This document shows, piece by piece, positions 49,512 through 60,890 of a stretch of 64,000 bases of DNA. Positions within the stretch are counted from its first letter, which is position 1; the number at the start of each line of letters is the position of its first letter. This DNA is from Tritrichomonas foetus. Lineage: Eukaryota > Parabasalia > Tritrichomonadida > Tritrichomonadidae. Location of the stretch: assembly GCA_001839685.1 (NCBI GenBank), contig MLAK01001204.1, positions 78,125-142,124 on the forward strand, read 5' to 3'. The position numbers were made by a program, and so were the translations under genes. The notes beneath the pieces are model-generated. The model searched no databases, was not told where the DNA came from, and was given only the letters and a program-made list of their open reading frames with translations.

Positions 49512-50256
49512 CTTGTTTATTTGATCAAATGAAAAATGAGTTTTTATGTACTTTGTTCGTATATCGTGGTGATACCATTTTTTTTGTAAATCATATATTC
49601 TTCATCCATTACTATCATTTTTAGAAAATAATTATATCTATATTTGTTCATTTTTTGAATCATCCACTGAAGAAATATTATGTACAATTCGTGATTACCA
49701 TTGAACAATGTTGAAAATATCATTGTTCTCGTATATTCTTGCTATATTATCTTATTTACATGGAAATGCTTCAGTATCAAAGTTTAAATCTCGCGAATAT
49801 TTTAATGGGTTTTGATGATGAGTTTTATTTTCTGTATCTTTTATAAATATTTATATAAAATACAGAAAATAATTACAATTAATTTATTTAATATTATTTA
49901 ACAATTTATTTGATCAAGATATTTTGGTTGAAAGTCTTTTCTGTTTTAAAATAAACTAAACAAATATTTCTTTTGGATTAACAGAATATTGAATCTTTTC
50001 ATTGAACAATTGAATTTACAGAAAAAAATCATGAATTTCATAGTATATTTGGTTTGGAAATTGAATTTCAGAACTTCTTGTTTGGAAATTATAAATAATA
50101 AAAACAATTTAATTTTCTCCCAAAATTACTCCTGAACCTAAATTACTGTTTGCCCATTTATTTAACAGATATATAAAAGTTGGATAAGCATAGTTTTCGG
50201 ATCTTTCTGAATAGAAATGAAGTGACTCGTTATCTCACAAAAAGTGACAAAGATCA
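49512..50256. other. Long spacer with a hairpin
   Basis: 745 bp without a supported gene. A near-perfect inverted repeat lies at 49827-49870. Short related words (TTTGGTTTGGAAATTGAATTTC near 50050 in type and TTGTTTGGAAATT near 50080) repeat once. The end, GTGACAAAGATCA, precedes the EF-hand ATG. No target duplications found. Confidence 0.4.
49827..49870. repeat. 44-bp inverted repeat/hairpin
   Basis: The outer arms ATTTTCTGTAT and ATACAGAAAAT are exact inverses of 11 bp. The inner part continues as AT-rich pairing with one bulge around AATATT. It lies 316 bp after the HP1-like stop codon. It may be a recombination or cruciform-prone site or a decayed element. Confidence 0.6.
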
Positions 50257-50505
50257 ATGTCTGTCACCCAGATTAGCACTCGAAACCAAGACGCTATCGC
50301 AGAAATCTTCAACAAATACGACGTTAACAAAACAGGAAAGATTAACAGGGCGCAGTTGAAAGATTGTATTTTTGACTTGAACGGCCGTGTTCTTGACGAT
50401 GTCGAATTAAATCATATTTTCGAATTAATGGACGGAGACAATGACGGAATGATTCATTTACAAGACTTTACTAAAGTCATGGAACAATTTTTCAGATATT
50501 GCTAA
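50257..50505 (+). CDS. Small EF-hand calcium-binding protein
   Basis: 82 residues with two EF-hands. Loop 1 (~25-36) is DVNKTGKINRAQ, with Asp, Asn, Thr, Lys and no Glu at position 12. Loop 2 (~62-73) is DGDNDGMIHLQD, with four good oxygen ligands and Asp at position 12. It is about half the size of calmodulin or centrin and could act as a dimer or as a light-chain-like subunit. The ATG directly follows GATCA. Confidence 0.82.
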   Translation: MSVTQISTRNQDAIAEIFNKYDVNKTGKINRAQLKDCIFDLNGRVLDDVELNHIFELMDGDNDGMIHLQDFTKVMEQFFRYC

Positions 50506-50896
50506 AGCTTTACGCGCGTTTGATTACACGTTTTTAACAGAGCATTTCTTAAAATACTTCTAAACTTTAAAGTTATCCGATTTTTTCATTATTTCCTAAA
50601 AAAATTAAAGTCGCGATGAATCATAAATGCCAATGAAATTAATTTTCACCACGATGAATGTCTATTTTTGATCGAAGTCTTCTTCACTTTTTTGGGCATT
50701 TAGTTTATATTATTTTGAATACTTTATTTTCATATAAAATCTTCGCTAATATTTCAATATTAATATGGTCGGAATAAGATCGATGGCCAGATATGTTATT
50801 AAAATAATTAACCATAAACAAAAAAAAAACCATTTACTCTGACATGGTGAAATAATGGTCAATACCATTCAAATCCATCTACTCTGCATCTGATCA
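50506..50896. other. Spacer before the giant repeat gene
   Basis: 391 bp of AT-rich DNA between two rightward genes. The last bases are CATCTGATCA directly before the ATG at 50897, again a TCA initiator with almost no leader. No gene or repeat recognised. Confidence 0.45.
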
Positions 50897-53800
50897 ATGA
50901 TCAAAGAAGCAGAACAAATTGCAGTAATAAAATATTGTATTTTTGCTTTTGATGAAATTTACAATAAGACTGATCCATTTACTTTTGAAGAGGAATCAGA
51001 AAATATAATTGATATTTTTTCAAATTTGAAATATCTTCAAAATGATGTTGGAGGACATTGGATTGACTTAGTTAATTATTCATGCAATAAAAACTTCAAA
51101 AAAATCAGCAATACTATCAGACGTTTTAATACGAGAGAAATTTCCATTTTCCTCCAAAATACATACCAAGTTGCTTTTGCTGATGTCCCAAAAGTATTAC
51201 TCGTATTAATGGAAATGTTTATTTATAAAACACCAGAAAGGAAAGAGGAACTTTACAAGAATGCCAAAGATAAATTTAATCTTCATAAATACGTTGAAAA
51301 TTATTATTCTGATGGTACTGTACTTTTAAGACTGTTGAAATATATTATTAAAACAGATGATTTCGACTCCTTTATTAATGATGAACCGCCTAAAAATAAT
51401 GACTCCAAAAATGAATCATCATCTGATTCTCATTTGATGTTATATGAATGTGCATATGTTGACGATTGTGATGATTATATACCTAGGAAATCAAATGACA
51501 AATTTGAAAACTTTAAAATAATTTATAAGTGTTTTGAAAAGCTTGGTATTCATTTATTTCTTGATGAGTGGACTTTTCATCGAATTGCAGAATCAGAGAC
51601 ATTAATTATGCTGCATTTAATTCAACTTTTAGATAAATCTGATGATTTTGAAATCGAAATTATTCCAGAACATGAATTATATAAAGCAAATGATTTGATT
51701 GAAAAGTTGTTTTTCTTTGAAACATTTTATTTTGATAAAAGTAATATTGTACATATCAAACCAAATGAAATGATAATTGTCATTGATATCGAAAATCAAA
51801 CCGTTTCAATGACACAGAATTGGAAAAATGAATCTAAAAAAGATATTTTTATATTTCTCTCGAACCAAGCAGATTTTGTGAATGATTTTGATCGATATTA
51901 TATTTCCCCAGATGAATGCAATTACTCGGTTTATTGTTTAAAAGACACAAATGAATTTTCACTCACTGTTTCCCGACCAATTGGTATTGAAACATTATCA
52001 ATTAAATGCATAAGTACATTTTTAGAATTAGATAGTTTTGTTACAGGAAAGATAAATAATAAGATTACTTTAAATATTAAAGCTCCATTCAAAATGAAAA
52101 CTATTATCCTTGATGAGAATAAAATTGACGTAAAGAATCATTCAACAAAAAAGCTTGTATTTGAATCTTCAGAAACATCTTTTAAACTTGAGATTGTTAA
52201 GGCACCGAAGAATCTCAAGAACTTTTTACAATACAGTGGTTTAGGATATTTTACTGTTGAAGATTGTGAATTATGCAACATTCAAAAAATAGAATTTAAC
52301 GGCGAATTCGACAAAAAACTAACAGGAACAATAAAATTAGTATTCATTAATCCACATGATGGAAATTTCCCAATCTATTTTTATGCACCTGATAATATTC
52401 CATTTAACAATATATTATATAATTATAGAAGCATTAAATTAATTGACGAAAAACTTAGAAAATATTATATCGGAAGGGTTAAGGCGAAAGCAGATCATGA
52501 AATTAAATTTGAAATTGAGCTCCCTGGTGAAATTATCGAGGATGAATGGGTTTCACAGCTACCAATTTCTTCACTTGAAAATTCTAAACCGGAAATTTAT
52601 ATAAATATCACAAATAAAAATATAGTAATTGATACTTTCCCTGATGACCCATTCATAAAAATTGCAGTTCCTTTACAATTTAATCCACATACTGATTTTA
52701 CCGAAAGCGCTAGCAAAATATTACAGTCTCTTGCAATGTGTGTAGCTTTATTTGTCAGAAGTCAACGTTTATTTTCTTGTAGAATTGTTAACACAGATTT
52801 AGATTTAGATTTAGACAATTCTCTTCTTACAATTTCGAGAATTTTCACATTTAAATCATCAATTGAAAAAGAAATATATATATTAACTGATTCCAAAGAG
52901 GAATATATTGGAGCAAGCAATCAACTTGAAATGGATGATGATAAAAATGAGGATGATATGACCTTAAATGAAAAAAACAATATTGAAATGAAAATTATTG
53001 ATCTCTCATTTCCTGATATCAAACTTTATTCACTTGGTAAACAACAGCCAAATAAAAATTTCCAAATAACATTAAAAAAATTAATTAAGTTGAATATTAT
53101 TGATGTTCGAAAAATATTATTTGATTTGGAATTTGATGTATTCCTAGATAAAAAGAAAAATCGAAATACATTTAATTTATGTTTGCATTCCTCAAGATTT
53201 AAGATGAACCTTTTACAAATTGGTGAAGAGATCACTAAATTTAAAAAAATTCCGTCATTAAAATTTTCAACAGAAACTACAGACGCAATAATTCCAATAA
53301 AAGTAGAGAAAGCCGAACAAAGAATGAAGATGCATATGAGCTCCATTGGGAATGACTTTCTTTCTGTAGATCGGTTTGAACTCTGGCCAATTGAAAGGAT
53401 TGAATTTATTGGCACGTTTGATACACTCTTAGAAGGCAAAATTACAATATTTTATGAAGATCCTCCTTATCAAAATAAACTTGTTTACCATTCAAACACT
53501 TTTCTGAATATTTCAAAAGTGACTTGGGATGGCAATGAAATAGATAAAGATGAAAGAGGTGAGTACATATTATCCCCAGATTATTATATCAATGATTCAC
53601 CAAAGTGTTATATTTCTAAATTACATGATGACTATCTTGTAGATGATGAGATAATGACTGATATGCTTGATATGTCTAATAATCAAGAATTAACCAATAA
53701 AAATACTTTACATGTGCTAGCACTTGATGTTAAAATAGAACCAACAAAAGGTGAGGATAATTGGGAACTCTATTTTCCAGTCACTCGATATAAGCCAAAT

Positions 53801-56800
53801 ATGAGTATTCCCAATCCATCCTTTAGCTTTAACATCACGAATAAAAAGATTTTACTTGAAAAATTACCAGAAGGTGAAGAACTAAAATTAACAATTCCTT
53901 ACAATAATTCACCACAAGAACTTCTAGAAAAATGGGATACTACTTTTGAATTCATAAATAACTGTGTTGCCGTTTATTTTCATCAAACAAAACTTATTCC
54001 TTGTGAAATCATTTCAACTACAATGAAGGTTAGTCTATTGGAAAATAGAGTTACAATTTCCAAAGTTTTTCAAGTTTCTTCAAAATCCAAAAAAACTGTA
54101 TATATTATCGCTCATCCAGACGTGAAAATTTTATGGAGGCATAAAAATGTAGCGATTTCAGTTGATGGAATTCCTTTTAAAGCTTATGCAATTGGAGTTC
54201 ATAAACCAGGGAAAGATATTCCTTTTGTTTGCACAAAATTTTTAGAAGTAAATGATAAATCCATTCGATGTCAATCCCTATTTGTGAAAACTGATAAAAT
54301 TAAAGGGAGTAAAAATCATATCAGACTTGAGATAAATAATTATTTTGCGATGAAAAATATACAAATTCTTGACAAGGCCTTAATTGATACTCATTTATCG
54401 CATGATTTTGTTTATGATATTACTACTAAAGAAGAAAATATCAATATTATAATCAATAAAAATAAAGGAAAAATTCGAAGAGAATTAGGAAAGAAAGGTT
54501 TGGGATATTTTACAATTGATAATTTTGAACTTTTACCAATTGAACGAATTTTTATTGAGAGCGATTTTGAAGAACATTCAGGAGAATTGAAAGGTCAACT
54601 TTCTTTTATTGTTCCTCATTGTTCATATAACGAATCTATTTTTTATCATTTTAATCCGGAATCACATGAATCCGAAATTGAAACACTTAACTTCACAGAA
54701 ATTTTCATTGATTCTGAACAGCAAGATCTTAATCTTGATACATCTCAAGAATTTATTGACATTGGATCATTTGGCAATATGAATTGTGAATATAACACAA
54801 ACAAAGCTCTTATTGATATTGAACCATCTGACCCTCTTCCAAACATTAGTCATCAACACAAAATATCGTTTAATTTCTCACTTAAATCTAAAATGGTCGA
54901 AACTTATTGGGATCTATCAATTCCAATAACCCGTTTCAAAACCATTCAAAACCCTCAATTTCATTGCGAAATAAATAATAAAGATATTTATGTAGAATTA
55001 CTTCCAGAAGAATCACTAAACTTCAAATTCCCCATTGTTAATGATCCTAATATTATTTTCAAAGATTGGAAAAATTATTTTTCGTCTCTTTGCTTTGGAT
55101 TTGCTGTTTATTTACATCAAATGAAAATTGTACCATGTATGGAAACTCAACCAACAGAATATGAAATTGATACAATAAATAAAGATGTTAAGACCACAAA
55201 ATATTTTTATCATAAATCCAGTAAAATGAAAGAAATTTATATAATCACATCACAAGAAGTTGAGTTGGAAATTGGACAAGGGTATAAAAAAATTGATGTT
55301 GGTGATGATATTCCATTAAATATTTATTCTATTGGGCAATATATTTCTGATAAAGTTATTAAAATTGTTTCAAAACAGCAGCTTGACATAAATGAAAACT
55401 CAATTAGACATATTGTTATTTTACTTAAAAATGATTTACTCAAAGGTTCGAAGTTCCAAGCAAATTTGCATTTATTTACAAATTTCACAATGAAAAGTGT
55501 GAAATTTAACAAAGAAAAAATTAAAGTAAATTCGTTGGAAGTCAATAAAGAAATTACTACCAAAGAAGAAAATATCAATATTATAATCAATAAAAATAAA
55601 GGAAAAATTCGAAGAGAATTAGGAAAGAAAGGTTTGGGATATTTTACAATTGATAATTTTGAACTTTTACCAATTGAACGAATTTTTATTGAGAGCGATT
55701 TTGAAGAACATTCAGGAGAATTGAAAGGTCAACTTTCTTTTATTGTTCCTCATTGTTCATATAACGAATCTATTTTTTATCATTTTAATCCGGAATCACA
55801 TGAATCCGAAATTGAAACACTTAACTTCACAGAAATTTTCATTGATTCTGAACAGCAAGATCTTAATCTTGATACATCTCAAGAATTTATTGACATTGGA
55901 TCATTTTCTGATAAAGCTGAATCAGAAAATCACGAAGTTACTTTTTCTTTCATAATTAAATCTGGAATGAAAGAAAATAATTGGGATTTAAGATTTCCTT
56001 TAACAAATTTCATCAAATCAGAGAAAAATCCTATGTTTCATCTTGCAATTAAAAATAAAGCAATTACTGTTGATGAACTTCCTTCAGAATCAGATGGATA
56101 TCTTTCATATTTACTACCAATAGATAATAATCCACAAGAATTACTCCAAAAATGGAATGATGTTTTTACTTCTATTCATTTAAATACAGCTTGCATTTTG
56201 TATCAAAGGCAAATCATTAAATGTGACATTAAATGCACGAAAACCATCGTAAATTTGACGAATAATGAATTAGTTTCAATAAGAACATATCATCTCCCTG
56301 AAACATATAATAATTCTGATGTTTATATCTTAACAGATCATGATGTAACAATTCTCAATAATAAAGATGAAGAAGGAAGCTATTCTTTAAAGACCATAAA
56401 TATTGAAGATATTCCATATCATGTATCATATATTGAAAAATGTGAATCACAACTTGATTTTAAAATTTCCACAACTCAGAAAATTGAAATCAATCAAAGC
56501 TCACTGAAGTTTACAAGCTTGTCAATTAAAAATGATATATTAAAAGGAGAAGAAACGAATATTTTACTTCGAGTGATAGCAGATTTTAATATTAAATCAA
56601 TTTCATGTGATGATTATATTCAAGAAAATGCAGAAATTGAGAACGAAATGGAATTTGAATTTACTCCCAAAAATGAAACCACAAATGTAATTATAAACAG
56701 ATATAATAAAGAGATCAATAAGTTAATTAAAACGAATGGATTGGGATATTTCACGATTGATAATTTTGAAATCTTACCAATTGAAAATGTTCATATTAAA

Positions 56801-59800
56801 AGTCAATTTAATGACAACACTGGAGAGTTAGAAGGATTTATTTCTTTCAGAGCTCCACAATGTTCATATAATGAGTCAATATTTTATCATTTTTGTTCAA
56901 CTTCATTTCAAGACAAGGAAAATTCAATTCGTTTTACTGATTTTTATATTGATTCCGAAAAACTCGATATTAATCTCAATCCATCGCAAAGTTTGGTAAA
57001 TATTGGCACTCTTCCAGTAAAAATTGATGAAGAAAATCACACATTCACTTTTTCATTTGTCACAAAGAGTAATTTGAAAAATGACTCATGGAATGTGGAA
57101 CTTCCAATCACTAAATTTGATGATAATGATGTTAAAAATCCAGATTTTCTATTTGAAATCGAAAATAAAGGAATTATCATTGATAAAATGCCAAAGGATA
57201 AAATAAAAATAAGTATTCCAATTCCAAATGACCCTCACTTTTTGTTAAAGAGAGTTGAAACTGATGATATCAAACCAATTGTTTCTTCGTATTATATTCA
57301 TCAATCAAAGATTTATCAATGCAAAGTGATGAACACTATTTTTGAAATAAATTTACTTGTAAATGAAATAAAAATCATTAGAGAGTTTCAAACACCTAAT
57401 CTTGATGATAAAGAATTCTTCATTGTCACGTATAATGATAAAGATAATTTAACTCTTGGTGAAATTTCTAATGATAATAAAATTTCAGACTTTAACATTG
57501 ATGAAGTTGATTACAATGTATTTTCTATCGGAAAACTCACTCCAAATTCGAAATTTTCAATCACATCTGAAGTTTTTGAATTTGATATTTTTGAGCCCTC
57601 AGTTAAAATCTTTACTTTTTCTTTTTTGAATGATATTCAAACCCCTTTTTCAATGAAAATAAACTCATCCTTTCGAATGAAGCAACTTAATCTTTCTGTT
57701 AAATCAAAAGATGATACTATACATATCATTGAAGAAATTGATTGTTTCAATAAACCTACTATAGAATTTTTCGGTAATATTGATCCAGGCGAAATTATTT
57801 GTACAATTGAAAAAGAAAAATGCAACTTTAATGAGGGTTTGATATATTCAGCTCTTGGATATTTTACTGCAGACAACTTTTGCCTGCTTCCATACCAAAG
57901 ATTGGAATTCATCGGAAAATTCATCAAAGTTTTAAAGGGAGAAGTAAAATATACTCTTACGAATATATATAATTCCCAAATAGAAGTTTTCTTTGTTCCA
58001 AATGCAAATATATTGAAAATTAGTATTGATGATGGACCTGAAATTCTCACTAAAAAGAAAGCAGTTTCGTGTGGAATTTTTCATCCCAAATAAACTCATG
58101 TTATTAGCTTTAAATATCGAATTGAACCAGTTAAATTTGATTTTGACGAAGAAAAAAGCAATGATGATGACATTGTAGTTAATTTTCCTCTTACAAGGTA
58201 TAATAACATTGATTTCACACCTGAATTTCTCTTTGAAGTTGAAAATAAAGGAGTGAAAATTGACAAAATGCCAAATTCCGAATTTCTTGAAGTTTCTTTA
58301 TCACCATTTGATTTAACTTACCTCGATGAGTTTAATCCTTCATCAACCAAAATTAATACAATGAAACTTATCATTTCCCAAGGAAATAAGGATCTTTTAC
58401 CAACATTGAAAAATAGAAAATATTTTGCTAATGTAAATGAAATGAAAAGTAGTATTACTTGTTCATCAATTTATGAAAATTTATCATCTTTTCCAATAAG
58501 ATGCAAACTTCTTGTTCCTTCGAGTTTTATTGAATATATTGATGAAATTACATTTAATGAAACAATGGAAATCAACAAAACTGATTTTTCAAAATACCCC
58601 GAAAATGATAAATATTCTTTATATTCCCTATCTAGAAGAATTCCATCACATTCAGAAATTAAAATCACATTTGTATTTACCACAAAGGTTGATGAAGGGC
58701 CTCTTTATTCGTCAATTAATTTTATAAACGAGCCAATTGCTAACAATGAGATTGCCTCGTTTAATTTTGTGAATGCTGGTGGTTTGGTACCATGGAAAAT
58801 TCCAACAGACTTTTCATTAGATTTATTAGAAGCAGCTTTTATCTTTTCACCTTCGCAAAATGTAATAAAACAACAAATTTCTCAATTTATTAATGGAACA
58901 ATTATTTTCCGATATAAACCAGAAGATTCACCTAAGTATTACTTCTTTTTGGCAAAAAGCATCACCTATGACATAGATGTTGAAATGCATGAGGATACTT
59001 TTGTTGAAAATATAACAATTAAATATAAAAGTCCTCTACCAAATCGTACTGCTAATTATTTTGTTATTAAACAAGAAGGAATGAACAATGTAACGCTTGA
59101 TATTGACTTTCAACCTGCAAGTTTTCTGAAACAACCACATAATATTTATCATTATCAAGCTAAAAACCTTGGACCAGATGAAGAAGGCTCTTTTTGCTTC
59201 CAAAGAATCATTCCTGCTGAAAAAGACATTTTATCGAATAAAATTGCTTGTAAAATTCCATGTGATGCAAATACTGAGCTGAAAGTTGAAATACTTGAGT
59301 CTAAACGAAAAATAGTGAAAGTTAAGCCAACAATAGGGAAATTAGAAGGGAGACACTTCACAGCATCCATTTTATCGAAAACACCAAACTTGAGATTTGC
59401 AGTGCATTATGAGCCTCAACCAATTTTCACACTTGAGGTTGCATTGAGCAAATATGAGAATGTTGAAGCTAATAATATATTAAATGTTATTAAAAATAAC
59501 TATGAAAATGTGAATTTGTCATTGAATCCATCTAATCTGGATAAAAATGACGATAGCAAGGACAATGAAGATGATAATAAGATATATGACAGAACAGAAT
59601 TGAATTTACGACTTTTAAGAAAGATTGATAAAGTAATATGTAATTTTTCAATTGAATTGCTGGATAATGGATTTTCGAATCAATTTTTACATGATTTTTC
59701 ATTATTCTCAAATATTTTCAATACATTTGCTTCGCGAGCGACATCTGATATTGAAATAGAGTTATTTAATTCTTCTTTCTTTTTACAAAAAACTATTGGA

Positions 59801-60691
59801 ATGTCAGAAAGAGTCATTATTTTACCGGCTTATTCACAATTCCATGATGTTTTCCAGAAAGAGGAAAGATATTTTGATGTGATATCTCCAACAAAAAGTG
59901 GAAAATCTGCAATAATTCCTTTTTTGGCAGTCAGAGATAAAAAATGGGTAATTTGTATTAAAACTGACAGCACTAATCGTGAATTCTACCAACATAAAAT
60001 TGGTCCTTTCACAAATATTATATATAATAATGTAAAATCAGTTTTGAATTACAAAGGTGAAAAACTATTTGCCATTCTTAAGCCAATGATGTTAATGAAC
60101 ATCATCAAAATTTTGGAAAAAAATGAAGAAATTGACAATTTTATTCAAAAATCCACTTTTCTTTTCGACGATTTTTATCCTCTCACAAATGAAAACAGAC
60201 TTCTACTGAAAAAACTTGTTACTTTTATTAAAAATACAGTTTCTACCAATGACCTCAAATTAGTACGAATCTCAAAGACCAAACTAAAACCAATTAATGA
60301 AGATGAAATCATTGAAAGTGATTTCGAAGCAACTTTAAGCCGAACAATGAATCTCTCCAAATCTTTAGTTACTTCTAAAACTCGAAATAAAATTATTCAT
60401 AAGGGTGCAAATAAAGGTTTGAAGAATTCGGTGAAACAGGAAATGATTAAATATGAAGCAGCTTCAAAAAATGAAAAAGTTGAAATTGTCAATGAAACAA
60501 CTTTCCCTGTGGAAAGACATACTGTTACAGCAGAAAAAGGAAATGTACAAGAAGCGCTGAAAATGGAAGTATTAAAAGTTGCTGAAGAAGCACCCAAAGC
60601 GAATTGGAAGCAGCTAATTATTATTCGCGTTGCAAATCAAGCTCAGTCAAATGATCTACTTGAATCTCTCCTAAGTGCATATAATTCTTAA
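50897..60691 (+). CDS. Giant six-unit repeat protein with CH-like N-terminus, interrupted by one in-frame TAA
   Basis: The frame is open for 2398 codons, has TAA at 58091-58093, and then stays open in the same frame to TAA at 60689-60691 (3264 codons in all). Residues ~120-260 resemble a calponin-homology fold (YSDGTVLLRLLKYI; ENFKIIYKCFEKLG). Six units of about 370-380 residues follow, each with a GLGYFT..NFELLPIERI module (near 52240, 53350, 54500, 55630, 56740, 57855) and a NP.F...I.NK.I.....P module. The TAA falls between the two modules of unit 6, and the second module follows it intact (TPEFLFEVENKGVKIDKMP). The last ~650 residues are a different, unrecognised region with a Lys/Glu-rich tail. 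No membrane segment. A cytoskeletal role is inferred only from the possible CH domain. It may be a recent pseudogene, a read-through gene or an assembly error. Confidence 0.7.
54419..54772 (+). repeat. 354-bp internal duplication, copy A
   Basis: This block is identical to 55553-55906 except for one base (ACT against ACC, both Thr). The offset is 1134 bp, exactly 378 codons. It encodes the GLGYFTIDNF module of unit 3. The sequence on both sides differs strongly, so only this block was copied. Confidence 0.95.
55553..55906 (+). repeat. 354-bp internal duplication, copy B
   Basis: Copy of 54419-54772 with a single synonymous difference near its left end. It encodes the same module of unit 4. 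Other units diverge at the protein level to roughly half identity or less, so this pair was homogenised recently. Confidence 0.95.
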
Positions 60692-60890
60692 TATGTTTTT
60701 GTTTCGAATAAAAAATGTTTGTATTTCTTATTTCTCAATTACCTTATTTGAGTAGTTTGATAAATGAATCTTTCTTTTCTGTTGAGAAAGAAGTTGAGAG
60801 GAAGGAGAAAAAAATAATAGAAAATTTAATGATTTAATTTTTTAACATACATAAAAAAATATATTCAATAAAACAAAAATTTGATAAAAA

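Noticed and set aside
10288..58093. Reassignment of TAA as a sense codon
   Set aside because: TAA is the natural end of many complete genes here, such as SHQ1 and TM9, with no coding-like continuation. Two local exceptions do not support a changed code.
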